Shown piece after piece: positions 49,419-59,281 of a stretch of 64,000 nucleotides of DNA (position 1 is the first letter of the stretch; each line of letters starts with the position of its first letter). Under the pieces are notes generated by a model, which was not told the DNA's origin, made no database searches, and saw only the letters and a program-made list of their open reading frames with translations. Where the stretch lies: NCBI GenBank assembly GCA_020186115.1, contig WSYJ01000029.1, positions 124,001 through 188,000 on the forward strand. The letters are read 5' to 3'. Origin of the DNA: Histomonas meleagridis (taxonomy: Eukaryota; Parabasalia; Tritrichomonadida; Dientamoebidae). Made by a program: the position numbers and the translations under genes.

Positions 49419-50770
49419 TGATTGCATTTGAAAATGGTCATATAGATATAGTTAAACTACTTCTTGCACAAAAAGGAATTGATATTAATGCTAAAGATAT
49501 TTATTTGTTTTATTTAACATATATTTTAAGATTTTGATATTTCCAAATAATATTTGGAAATTATTTAAATTATTTACAACTGCACTTATGATTGCATCTT
49601 ATAAAGGTTATACAGAAATAGTTAAATTACTTCTTGAACAAGACGGAATTGATATTAATGCTAAAAATATTTATTTATTTTATTTAATATTTATTTTAAT
49701 AGTTTAATATTTCAAAATAATGTTTGGAAATTATCTAAATTATTTTATATAGCACTTATGAAAGCATTTGCAAATGGTCATACAGAAATAGTTAAATTAC
49801 TTCTTGAACAAGACGGAATTGATATTAATGCTAAAAAAATTTATTTGTTTTGTTTAAAATTTATTTTAATAATATAATGTTTCAAAATAATATTTGGAAG
49901 TTATTTAAATTATTTTATACAGCACTTATTTTAGCACTTATGATGGCATCAGAAAATTGTTATACAGAAATAGTTAAAATGCTTGAACAGAAAGAGACAT
50001 AGATATCACACATATTTTTTACATTAAAAATTTAATATTCTGAAGCTGTGTAGTTTTTTGATATCTAAAAATCTATTACATGTAAAAAAGAAAATATTTT
50101 TTTATTTTTATATGATTTAATAATAATTTATTTTAAAAAATTAATTTACATAAATGTTAGTGATTTCCAAGCTAAGTATTTTTAATATTATCATTAATAT
50201 CGAATTTCAAAAAATAACAAAATTTTTTATCATATTTAGTTATGTTTGTGTATTTTCTTCTTGGATTTCTTGATATCCGATTTTATTGAGGATGATTTGA
50301 ATTTCTTTATAAAAAATCATCTATTCATATAATTAATGTTTATTTTGAATTTATGGGATTTATTTGTGTCATTTGACACCACTTATGGTTACAATTCAAA
50401 AATGGTAAAATTGAAGTTGTTAAATTTTGACGTAGATATGAAGGAATTATAAAATTAATGCAAAAAAAGAAATTTTTATATTTTTCAAATGCAATTTTAA
50501 TTTGCAATTTGATTTTTCAAAAAATATATGTGGTGCTTGTTCTGTTTATTTGATACAGCACTTATAATATCATCATCAAAACATTATGCTGGTTTTGCTA
50601 AATTGCTCCTGAAAAAAAAAGGATTCAATGTTGACGTAAAAAATATTTTTTTATTAATTTTAATATGGTTTATATTCATATTAATTATCATTTCTTTATT
50701 TGGAATTTATTAAAATTATATCATACAGCACTTGCAATAGCATACTCAGGGGCACACTCAAATTGTTGAA
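49412..50770 (+). pseudogene. Decayed ankyrin array with 170-bp units
   Basis: Ankyrin units of about 90 coding bases alternate with AT-rich spacers of about 80 bases. Units begin near 49412, 49582, 49752 and 49922 (period 170 bp; the last has a 12-bp duplication), then near 50384, 50553 and 50728 beyond an inserted segment. Each unit reads like ALMIASxxGHTEIVKLLLEQxGIDINAK, and each spacer carries a stop at the same place (IYLFYLxxILxx*YFxIIFGNYLNY). The period is not a multiple of three, so the frame cannot run through the array. Confidence 0.75.
49962..50309 (-). repeat. 345-bp inverted repeat, arm B
   Basis: Reverse complement of 32736-33080. It carries the last ankyrin unit with its stop, the 3' flank and a 70-bp fragment of the importin-like gene's 3' end, here on the opposite strand and not part of any gene. 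The array continues on its far side. Confidence 0.9.
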
Positions 50771-51090
50771 ATGCTTTAAAAATTTTCTTTCCCAACCTGT
50801 GCTAGTTACTGAAAGTGGAATTTTGACATCATCAATAGGTTCGTCGTCTGAAGATGAAGATGAATAATAATCATCGTAATCACTTCCTGCTATGGCAACT
50901 ATGCCACCTTCGTCAACTCCATTAAGATTAATGGATGAATCTATGGTAAAATCATTGATTTCATTAGCTAATGAAAATATAATTATGAGCTATTGTATCT
51001 GGATCAACATCAACACTAAGTTGTTGATTAATACCTTGGATACGTTGTGCATCTGTTAAACCTTCGTCTAGACGTAAAAGATCATATTAA
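50770..51090 (-). pseudogene. Fragment of an unidentified coding sequence
   Basis: The minus strand has two open stretches in different frames (YDLLRLDEGLTDAQ then SVDVDPDTIAHNY; and NEINDFTIDSSINLNGV then SDDEPIDD), separated by a frameshift near 50970. Codon and GC use (more G/C and balanced) differ from the flanks. I do not recognise the family. It may be a relic of a mobile element or a lost gene. Confidence 0.35.
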
Positions 51091-51309
51091 AAAGTATTTG
51101 ATTTAAGTAATAACTTCTTTTTGAAAATTTGACTAGGAAGCTAATATTAAGTACTTATGATAGGTTAGCAAACATCTGCTATAGTAGCAAAATTCATTCC
51201 AAAATACTTTTAATAAAAATAATATTTTTATATTAAAAAACTTCAAACGATACGCCGTTATGCATTTAAAAAGTTGTCACGAAATGCCGATAGTACATAA
51301 AAGACCCAA

Positions 51310-52449
51310 ATGGAAAAATGTTTACATTTTGACTCTAATGGAAAATTCAGAATTCTTCTAATGAGTGATATTCATTCTTCGCTTAGAGACACACAAAAAT
51401 CCATCACCTTGATTTCAAATGCAATTTCGAAAACAGATCCTGATCTTATCGTTTTGAATGGTGATCAAGTTGCAGTTAAACTTCCAGGGGGACATTTTGA
51501 AAGATCTGTCAATAAATTTCTTGAAGTAATTGATTCCAGTAACGTGCCTTTTGCACTAACATTTGGCAATCATGATCCTGAAATTTCATATCCTATATCG
51601 CAGCAGCTTTCTTACTATCAGAAGTATCCTCGCTGTCTTGCAATTTCTGGCCCAGAAGAAATCACAGGTATTGGAAATTATAATTTACTTATTAAAGATT
51701 CTAAACAAGAACATAACATATTCAACCTTTGGTTTGTTGACTCAGGGCCTGATAGTTCAAGTTTCTTTACAGCTCCTGACCAAGTTTCGTGGTACACATC
51801 AAAATCGAGGGAACTTAACTCCCAAAATAATGGCCGCCCACTTCCATCTCTATGGTTTCAACATCGTCCTATTCCAGAGGTATATCAAACCATGCTTATT
51901 AATAGCGATTTTCCTCATACGACCACAGCAATAAGCAAAGGAAATTATTTTGGAAGCTTTTTATCATTAAATCCAGAGTTAAAGTATGATCCAACCGGAC
52001 TTTTCTTTGAAGGTCCAGATGTAGCATTTGGATCTGAATATGAAAATGGTCTTTATGAAGCATGGCTTAATAACGGCGATGTAATTGCTGCGTTTTTTGG
52101 CCATAATCATGGCGACTCATTTTTCGGATATACGAAAGATGGAATTGGAATCGGATTTGACTCGTCTGCAGGATTTGTAGGTTCATACGAATTTCCTGGA
52201 ATGGATCGGGGATGTAGAGTCATAGATATCGATGAAAGAGATACAAATCACATCGATACAAGAATGTTGTACTATGGGGAAATAGTTGAAGATGCAGAGA
52301 TTGGATTTTTAACTAAGGTTGGGACTTATGGTGGATTTAATAGTGCATTAGCATTCTTAAGGAAATGTTTGTTCCCGAGTTGCTTGCAGAAAAAATTGGG
52401 AAATAAATTAATGGTGTTTTTGAAGACAAAGTTTGGACCTAGTAATTAA
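51310..52449 (+). CDS. Calcineurin-like metallophosphoesterase (purple acid phosphatase 28/29-type)
   Basis: A 379-residue protein with all metallophosphatase motifs in order: LLMSDIHSS (D-x-H), VLNGDQV (GD), LTFGNHDPE (GNHD), LWFQHRPIPE (H) and FGHNHGDSFF (GHxH). The arrangement and spacing resemble the fungal and plant PAP28/29-type class of phosphoesterases. It lacks a signal peptide and so would be cytosolic. Substrate is not predictable from sequence. Confidence 0.82.
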   Translation: MEKCLHFDSNGKFRILLMSDIHSSLRDTQKSITLISNAISKTDPDLIVLNGDQVAVKLPGGHFERSVNKFLEVIDSSNVPFALTFGNHDPEISYPISQQLSYYQKYPRCLAISGPEEITGIGNYNLLIKDSKQEHNIFNLWFVDSGPDSSSFFTAPDQVSWYTSKSRELNSQNNGRPLPSLWFQHRPIPEVYQTMLINSDFPHTTTAISKGNYFGSFLSLNPELKYDPTGLFFEGPDVAFGSEYENGLYEAWLNNGDVIAAFFGHNHGDSFFGYTKDGIGIGFDSSAGFVGSYEFPGMDRGCRVIDIDERDTNHIDTRMLYYGEIVEDAEIGFLTKVGTYGGFNSALAFLRKCLFPSCLQKKLGNKLMVFLKTKFGPSN

Positions 52450-52633
52450 AATGTTTGTAGTTTTTATTTTATGTAATGTTTTAAATAAAAATATTTAAAA
52501 TGGATAAATTTTATTGAAATTATGTGAAGCAGAAGTATGTAAATTTGGAAAATTAATATATAATGAGAAATTTGCATTTTTACATTAGATTTTAATATAT
52601 ACAGTATTTTATATAGTAAAAAGAAATACGAAA

Positions 52634-52705
52634 GTCTCCGTAGTCTAATGGTTAGAATAGGAGTTTAACACGCTCTTGACGGCAGTTCGATCCTGCCCGG
52701 AGACA
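52634..52705 (+). tRNA. tRNA-Val (AAC anticodon)
   Basis: Full cloverleaf. Acceptor GTCTCCG pairs with CGGAGAC, with discriminator A at 52705. D arm TAGTCTAATGGTTAGAATA. The anticodon stem GGAGT/GCTCT encloses TTAACAC, giving anticodon AAC. T arm GGCAG-TTCGATC-CTGCC. A T-run follows. No intron. Confidence 0.95.
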
Positions 52706-53115
52706 ATTTTTTGTTTTTTTAATATCAATTGATAGAATCTATTATTATTATAATATATATCAAATAAAAATTCTACATATATGTTCAACAATTAATGCCT
52801 TAAATGATTCCATATAGGCATTTTATAAAAAATGTAATTAAAGATATTTTTATAAAGTCAAGAAACTTAATTTTTTTTAATAACATTTCGATATCGACAA
52901 AAGTAAAACCACAAGTTGGTCTATTTTTGTCACAAAAAAACGAAAACAATGAAAAAATCAAGATGATATTTTTCAGACATACCTCCATAACGATGACAAT
53001 TATTAAAAACAATCATTCAATTTGCTGTAAACGCCGTTTAAAATCGATACAAACAAAATTCAAATGTTTACGAATATTTTGGGAAAATAAACAAACCTCC
53101 AAAAAGCCGATCATA
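52706..53115. other. Gap between tRNA-Val and the RhoGAP gene
   Basis: 410 bp. A frame opens at 52804 and runs into the RhoGAP frame, but its first 104 codons have no domain and look non-coding. I see no other gene. TCATA (53111-53115) directly precedes the preferred ATG. Confidence 0.45.
53111..53115 (+). promoter_or_regulatory. Initiator-like element of the RhoGAP gene
   Basis: TCATA immediately before the ATG at 53116, fitting TCA(+1)(C/T)(A/T), with the +1 A 3 nt upstream. It supports 53116 over the upstream ATG at 52804. Confidence 0.45.
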
Positions 53116-53781
53116 ATGAGTATTAACAAAGCGTTTTCCAACTTTCCTTCAATTTTCAAAAGAAACGAAACACAACCAGAACCAACACCAGAACCCGAAA
53201 AAAAGGAAGAAACCATATTTGGAATGGATATTCATCTTTTACCAGTGAATGATAATGGATGTCCAATATTTCTTCCAATTGTTATTGACGAAATTATCAA
53301 AAACGCCAATGTACAAGGTCTTTTCCGTATATGCGGAAGTCACAGAGTTGTTCAAGAAATTGGTCATGCAGCATTAGATCCTGTCAAATTTGTACCACCA
53401 CCTGATTGTCACATTCACGAGTATACTTCTTTTCTTAAGCAATGGTTACGTTCTTTACCAGAACCGATACTTACCACCGAAGTTGTTAATACATATTATC
53501 GTAAAGATGATCCAAAATCAGTTTCCGAGACCTTAATGCTTCTTGATCCACTTAATCGTCGTTGCATTGCACTCATATTTAAAGCACTCAAAGCCATTCT
53601 TAGCAAATCGTCTGTTAATATGATGACATTTCAAAATCTGGACATATGTTTTAACTTATCATTTCTCCAAACCGATTCTCCGTATCAGTACAAAGACGAC
53701 TTTGACTTTGAATTTTTCTACTCAACTCTAATCAAAAAACTGAATAAGGATGGAACCGATTTTATTTTTGACATAATCTAG
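53116..53781 (+). CDS. Minimal RhoGAP-domain protein
   Basis: 221 residues from the ATG at 53116. A Pro/Glu linker (PEPTPEPEKKEE, about 20-32) precedes a RhoGAP fold: GCPIFLPIVIDEIIKNANVQGLFRICGS contains the arginine finger at Arg71 in the GLFRICG segment, YTSFLKQWLRSLPEPIL is the conserved K..LR.LPEPL helix, and FQNLDICFNLSFLQ fits the NLAxxxxP helix. It should stimulate GTP hydrolysis by a Rho/Rac GTPase, which in trichomonads controls actin and adhesion. An upstream frame from 52804 would add 104 residues of non-domain sequence. Its stop overlaps the stop of the convergent gene. Confidence 0.78.
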   Translation: MSINKAFSNFPSIFKRNETQPEPTPEPEKKEETIFGMDIHLLPVNDNGCPIFLPIVIDEIIKNANVQGLFRICGSHRVVQEIGHAALDPVKFVPPPDCHIHEYTSFLKQWLRSLPEPILTTEVVNTYYRKDDPKSVSETLMLLDPLNRRCIALIFKALKAILSKSSVNMMTFQNLDICFNLSFLQTDSPYQYKDDFDFEFFYSTLIKKLNKDGTDFIFDII

Positions 53782-55745
53782 TCGATTGGTTCGACGAAGA
53801 TCTCATTTTTCTTAATTCTAAACTCGAGTGACACTATTCTTTCACCTGAAGGGAATCTGACCAATTTTTTGTATATTTTTTCATATGATTTTAATGTCTG
53901 AATATCTTTTGCATAGCCAAACGACTCTGCTAATCTGTTAAACTTACGTAAGTGCGGGCTTGTTTGAAGCCATGATGTTGAGTGATTTAATTTGCTAAAG
54001 ATGGGATAAAACTGTGCAAAGTTTTGCGAATAATTGCCATAATATTTTGAGATCTCATCGGCTTTATCGTCGATAACCGTTCGATTCGTTAAAATCGATT
54101 TCAATGTTTTACTTAAAATACTTTTGTCAATGGGAACGTTAAATTGGCGGAGAACTTTTTCATAGGCAGACTCTAAAACAATTGAATAAGTACCCGCTAG
54201 AATTGAATCAGGCGAAAATAACGGTCGTATTACGTTACATAACATATTGAAATAAGATAACGAATTAGCTAATGAACTGTTGCCAAAGATTTTGATAATA
54301 TAATCTGTGTTAGTAATTTGAAACTTGGGTAAGATTTCATTGATAAACCATACAACACTTGGGAATTTTTGTTGACTTGATTTATGAGTAAGAATAACTT
54401 GTTTCAAAAAAAGTGTCACTTCATCGTCAAAAAACGGAAATTCAAACGAAGTCCCTGAATAAAAGTTTAACGGTTTTATACTCTGAATGAAACCGTTTGT
54501 GGGTTGGGTTTTAAGATATTGCATACTGAATGTACGCTCGTTATAATGATTATCTTCAATTCTAGGTAAAAGACTTCGAAGCCTTGATATTACATATTGT
54601 CGTACTTCTCTACTTGTTAAATAACTTTCAATTTCCTCCCAGGCAGGTCCATATATTTTCATACCAGGATCACGAATTACATATTTAAGTTGATTGATGT
54701 CTATGTTAAAACCAATAATTTCATCACGTAAATGCTCAAGTACTTCTAAACGTTCTAGAAGTTCATTTATATCACGCGTTGGAGCAGGAGCTGCTTCTAC
54801 ATGATGTGGAATTGGCCTGGATCCTCCCTCGTGGCCTACAGGTGTTGATTTAGTTATAAAGTTAAAGATAAATGAGGTACCATTATTTGGCAAATCAGAT
54901 AAACTTTGACTATGTGATGGCGTAAATTTGACATTGGTTGGTAAGCTTAATGCGCCTCTATGATGCGTTGACAAGGCTTTTTGTTTTTGAAGTCGAAGTT
55001 TTCGTTGCATCGCTAGAGAGACATCTAATACACGTTTTGGAATAATAAATGGCGAATTTGGATCTTCAATTCCTAAATTTGTTGCTAAAGAAACATTTTC
55101 GATTGGTTTAGGTGAGACATTAAAATTAGATGATGAAAGATAAGGAAATAATTCAAGCGCAAATTGAAGGAGCTGTGATGTACAATGCGGTGTGAAATTT
55201 TCGAAGTCATTTGTTATAAGATAACTTAAAAGTTTGATTTGAGATAATTGTTGTTGCCTAGAATCTGATAGAAATTTAATGAAATTAACGCACATGATGG
55301 ATGGTATTTGATTATTTTTGAACCATAGTACAATTTTGGAAATCTTGTGAAATAATGGTTCTTTGGAAATTGCTTTCCTTTGAATAACAGCTTGCCAGCT
55401 CGTATAAACAATAGGATAGTGTTGTGTGTCTTGAGATATTATCTTTGAAACAGTTGTAAACCCGATTTTATTTTGAAGTAACTTTAGAAATAGAAGATTT
55501 ATTTTCTCGACCAAAGTTTTAGGTAGGCATAATTTAGATATGATTGAAAATGTTAAGCAATCTTCTTCACTAGGAATTGGGTTGTTATTTTGAGGATTAT
55601 TATTATTAGTTGTATTATTATTATTACTTGAAGGAATTGTTGGCTTTGAAATATTTTGATTGACATGTACGACTCTACGCACAACAGTTGCCTGCGGAAT
55701 TTTGCTCTTAGTTGCTTGTCCATTGAGAAGTGAAGAAATGGACAT
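53778..55745 (-). CDS. Unknown 655-residue protein
   Basis: From an ATG at 55745. An N-terminal Asn-rich stretch (about 37-55) is followed by about 600 residues of mostly helical sequence with no recognised motif. Helix-rich segments occur near 65-190, a proline/histidine-rich region near 290-330 and a basic helical C-terminus (KSYEKIYKKLVRFPSGERIVS). There is no TM segment. It could be a chromatin or RNA scaffold, but no feature supports one. Its stop shares the tetramer CTAG at 53778-53781 with the convergent RhoGAP gene. The upstream divergent gap (143 bp) contains GGGTGTCC (55767-55774). Confidence 0.7.
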   Translation of the reverse strand: MSISSLLNGQATKSKIPQATVVRRVVHVNQNISKPTIPSSNNNNTTNNNNPQNNNPIPSEEDCLTFSIISKLCLPKTLVEKINLLFLKLLQNKIGFTTVSKIISQDTQHYPIVYTSWQAVIQRKAISKEPLFHKISKIVLWFKNNQIPSIMCVNFIKFLSDSRQQQLSQIKLLSYLITNDFENFTPHCTSQLLQFALELFPYLSSSNFNVSPKPIENVSLATNLGIEDPNSPFIIPKRVLDVSLAMQRKLRLQKQKALSTHHRGALSLPTNVKFTPSHSQSLSDLPNNGTSFIFNFITKSTPVGHEGGSRPIPHHVEAAPAPTRDINELLERLEVLEHLRDEIIGFNIDINQLKYVIRDPGMKIYGPAWEEIESYLTSREVRQYVISRLRSLLPRIEDNHYNERTFSMQYLKTQPTNGFIQSIKPLNFYSGTSFEFPFFDDEVTLFLKQVILTHKSSQQKFPSVVWFINEILPKFQITNTDYIIKIFGNSSLANSLSYFNMLCNVIRPLFSPDSILAGTYSIVLESAYEKVLRQFNVPIDKSILSKTLKSILTNRTVIDDKADEISKYYGNYSQNFAQFYPIFSKLNHSTSWLQTSPHLRKFNRLAESFGYAKDIQTLKSYEKIYKKLVRFPSGERIVSLEFRIKKNEIFVEPID

Positions 55746-55888
55746 GTAAAATAAGGTTGAATTTGGGGGTGTCCAAAATATAAAAAATCTTGAGACCGTT
55801 TAGAATGGTTTTGGATAGTTTATGTGTCAAGTGTAATTTTTATGAATTATTGTTAGCAATAAAATTTTTGAATGAAAACTAGCAGAAA

Positions 55889-58210
55889 ATGAAAGTAAGT
55901 CTTCCAGAAGAATTTCGGCCTCTTGCAAAAGAGTTACATTGGAAACAAATTGAAACAAAATTGTCTGGATTGACTAGTGGCTTCTCAAAGTATGATGTTG
56001 ATGTTATAGGTCCATTTGCATTCTTTTCTCAAAATCGTGCAAAAAATTATGCATTTGCTCTTTTTGTTCCTAACTTTACGCCTTATGAACCAAAAAAGAA
56101 AGGAAGTAAGCATCTTCTCAAAATTCAATCAATTTTTAATTTCAATCAATATATTGAGTTTCAATTTAAAAAAGAAAAAGATGCAAAATCTTTCTTCAGT
56201 TATTGGGGGGACTCTCTTAAAAGTATTTCTTTATTTGTTCGAAATTTTCAATTTGAAAATCTTACATCTGCAGATCACTCCATTGAAGCGTTATTTGAAG
56301 GAAGTACAAAATTTGCTAATGTGGTATTAAATCTCAGTAACATTTCTGGAATTCGTTTTCAGACACTTAATCTTGATACTGCTGCTGTTGGCTTTGATGT
56401 TAAACTTTCTTCATTAATTACAATATCCACATGTATAGAACCTATTAAAAGCCTTGGGCATTACCCTCTCTCATGTTGTTTTGTTGTTTACGAATTTTCA
56501 ACAAAATATGGAAAACCGCCGAAAACCGTTTACTACAAATGTGCAAATGAAAACGAAATGGTAAAATGGGTTTTGCACCTATTTGCAGATGCAAATGCGC
56601 CAACAACTCCTCGAAGCCCAGCGCCTTCACCAAAACCTTCGCCAGCTCCTACTCCTCAAATTGATCATTCTGAAGAAACTAATAAAACACCTACACCTAA
56701 AAACATTACAGTCATCCCAGAATCACCAACACCTGAACCACTTTCATTAGAACCAGAAAGTGAAGAACCAGAAGAAATTCCTATAATGGTATCTGTTGAA
56801 GATATCTCAAATATTCCTTTAGAAGAAATTTCTAATGACATTGTCTCAATTGAAACAATAGAACCTGAGCCTCAGCCGCCATCACCAACAGTTGATACGC
56901 AAAAAGAACAAACTGAACAAGATGAAGAATGGCATGAAAATGAAGAAAATACCGAAGACAACTTAAGGTTTAGACTTACTGAGCTTAACGCAGAGCGTGA
57001 GCATATGTATCATCGAAAAGAATTTGTTCCACCATCATTTGAAATGATGCATGAACTTTTAAAGAAGACATCTGACTTTACATATGACACTGATGTTTCC
57101 CAACAAATCGCTAGCATTAACTCTTTGTTTGCAAGTGATGATTCTTCACAATTATTTTACAATGAAATTGAATCTTTAACAACACCTCAAATTATTGATA
57201 AAGTAATCAATAATAGTTTGAAAGACGCCAAAGTAGACTTCACAACTATGGTTGATTTCTCATATTTTCCAGATTTTACACCAAAACAATTCTGTGACGG
57301 TTTTCCGGGGTGCCCCTATTTAACCGAACTTGAACAACATCTCCAAAAGATAAAAACATGCCCAATAACCTCACACCAAGACAATGATCCATTGAATCAA
57401 CGTCTTTGTGAATTAGTTTTAATGCTTCTACTTAATGGATTTTCGATTTCAAATAAATCGTTAGTACCAGCTTTCTCTGAACTCGATATTGATATAAAAG
57501 AATATCGACACATATGTCAGCAAATGAAACAAAGGGTTAATATCCTTACACAAGCAACATTTGCATCATGTAATCTTGTATCCAAAAATTTATTAATAGT
57601 ATTCTTACGAGAAATCATTCGGAACCAAGAATGGCTTTGTAAATATTATAACACAACAGCTCTTCTTAGGTCGCATGAAACAATTGTCAAAATTATCCAA
57701 CTTTTGCGTTCTGTTGTTTCAATTTATTCATTTGACATTTTAACGGTCCCCGAATTAACGGTCGCTCAGGAAGAAGCCGATAGATATATCTTCACGCCAG
57801 CATTTGCACATAAAGAAATAGACCTATTATTCGAACCTAATTATGATCCCGTTAAAGTAATTGCGCATCAATTTAAGATGTTTCTTCGGAAAGGTTCATT
57901 ATTCCAAACTAATGATCCATGGAATGTATTGATTAATATTTGTACGAATTCTTATCAGTCACCGCTTTGGGAGTCATTTAAGAATTCGATTCTTTCCGTG
58001 AATAGATTTGAAGCTACTAACAAACGACTTGAAACTTGGATAAGCGAAGGGATTAAAAATCGAAAATTACATATATGGATAATTTTGGTGGTTGTGAACC
58101 AAAGGATTCTGCAGAATTGTTACTACCCGGAGTCATCGCTGGTACAACTCCATCGGGCATACTACATTTGTCGCGTTATATACCAATATATTTGCAACCA
58201 GAAAAAGTGA
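55889..58210 (+). CDS. PH-like and RUN-like domain protein
   Basis: A 773-residue protein. The first 235 residues contain two PH-like folds (about 10-115 and 130-235), the second ending KWVLHLFADANA. A Pro/Ser/Glu-rich linker (about 235-350) follows. Residues about 500-620 match a RUN domain: a helix pair ending LREIIRNQEWLCKYYNTTALLRSHETIVKIIQLLRSVVSIYSFDI has the L..YY...ALLR pattern. RUN proteins are effectors of Rap and Rab GTPases on endosomes. The match is moderate and the linker is unstructured. It fits the membrane-traffic theme of Bet3, Sec7-PH and RhoGAP in the window. Confidence 0.55.
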   Translation: MKVSLPEEFRPLAKELHWKQIETKLSGLTSGFSKYDVDVIGPFAFFSQNRAKNYAFALFVPNFTPYEPKKKGSKHLLKIQSIFNFNQYIEFQFKKEKDAKSFFSYWGDSLKSISLFVRNFQFENLTSADHSIEALFEGSTKFANVVLNLSNISGIRFQTLNLDTAAVGFDVKLSSLITISTCIEPIKSLGHYPLSCCFVVYEFSTKYGKPPKTVYYKCANENEMVKWVLHLFADANAPTTPRSPAPSPKPSPAPTPQIDHSEETNKTPTPKNITVIPESPTPEPLSLEPESEEPEEIPIMVSVEDISNIPLEEISNDIVSIETIEPEPQPPSPTVDTQKEQTEQDEEWHENEENTEDNLRFRLTELNAEREHMYHRKEFVPPSFEMMHELLKKTSDFTYDTDVSQQIASINSLFASDDSSQLFYNEIESLTTPQIIDKVINNSLKDAKVDFTTMVDFSYFPDFTPKQFCDGFPGCPYLTELEQHLQKIKTCPITSHQDNDPLNQRLCELVLMLLLNGFSISNKSLVPAFSELDIDIKEYRHICQQMKQRVNILTQATFASCNLVSKNLLIVFLREIIRNQEWLCKYYNTTALLRSHETIVKIIQLLRSVVSIYSFDILTVPELTVAQEEADRYIFTPAFAHKEIDLLFEPNYDPVKVIAHQFKMFLRKGSLFQTNDPWNVLINICTNSYQSPLWESFKNSILSVNRFEATNKRLETWISEGIKNRKLHIWIILVVVNQRILQNCYYPESSLVQLHRAYYICRVIYQYICNQKK

Positions 58211-59281
58211 CAGTTTGTTCAGAAAATAAACTTTTTGAATGAGTAAACATTTTCTTTTGTGTCTTATTACGGATTAATGACTTGTTAAGTGTGATGCAAC
58301 TAATACAACTAATATTTGAATTGAAAAATAAAAACATTTCATGAATATAAACACGCGATTTATTTTAATAGAGCCAAACCACCAGAAGCAATTGTCTCAA
58401 CTTATTCATATTATCTAAAGGAGTGAAATTTATCGCCTGAAGATTATCGATATTGAGAAATTATTACGATAAAAGAACCACTAATTCCACATGGATCATG
58501 AAAAGTTATTGCAAATAGTGAACATTGTGGAAATAGTGAATCTTGTTTTACCTAAAGAACATTATATATTAAAATAATGAAAAGTTCAACAATAAAATTG
58601 ATTTAAATATTTCTCGCATTGTTTGGTTACAAAATTATTGAGGATACTGTTTGGGAATAATTATGAAATAGGGTCATCACTATTGGGTACTCTAATAAAG
58701 GTAATGCATATGTAAACGAAATTAATTAAAAGATTTTTTGATGAACTCCTTAAAATTTTAATAATATTTTGTTAATAAATAATATTGCAAAATATGTTTT
58801 TTATGTGTTAATAATAATAATTTTACAATCTTTTTTTTAAAAATTGTTATATATTTAAAATTTATATATTTTATCAAAAGTTATTTTCATTAGATATTGA
58901 TGAGAATATTATTTAAGTTATTCCTACTTGAAATTAATAAGCTTTTCATCAATAAACCATAAAATTCAATTTATTAAAAAATATGATTCTCAAAATTTCA
59001 ATATAACAATTACAATGTAAATGATATCACTACATAAACAGTTAGAAGTTTTATTATGGATATCGAACCTTTCACATATTTGTCATCTATAGTTATTCTT
59101 TATATTAAGAACTTGTTCAAAAAACTCAATATTGAAAATGACTTCAATATTTTAAAAACTTTTGATAGTACTCATTTACGGGCTCCTTTTAAAAATGAGT
59201 TAAAAGCACAAAATTTGTTTTTTTATTGATTTTATATCAGAATTTGAAATACGAAATTAAATCATATATTCATTTTAATAT
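58211..59281. other. Long AT-rich gap, 1071 bp
   Basis: Almost no structure is seen. A 57-codon frame from an ATG at 59056 to a stop at 59229 (opening MDIEPFTYLSSIVILYIKNL) might be a remnant of a DUF3447 ankyrin N-terminus, but evidence is weak. No RNA gene or repeat was recognised. The promoter of the transporter should be near 59250. Confidence 0.35.

Noticed and set aside
49412-50010. Introns between ankyrin units at 49.4-50.0 kb
   Set aside because: No consistent GT at the left boundary and no trichomonad ACTAAC 3' motif; only the relic at 33.1 kb has a GT..AG pair. Kept as a question, not as annotated introns.
52804-53115. N-terminal extension of the RhoGAP gene
   Set aside because: 104 codons without a domain or coding character; an initiator-like TCATA directly precedes the ATG at 53116.
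59056-59229. 57-codon frame as a gene
   Set aside because: Short, AT-rich, no domain. Mentioned in the gap entry only.
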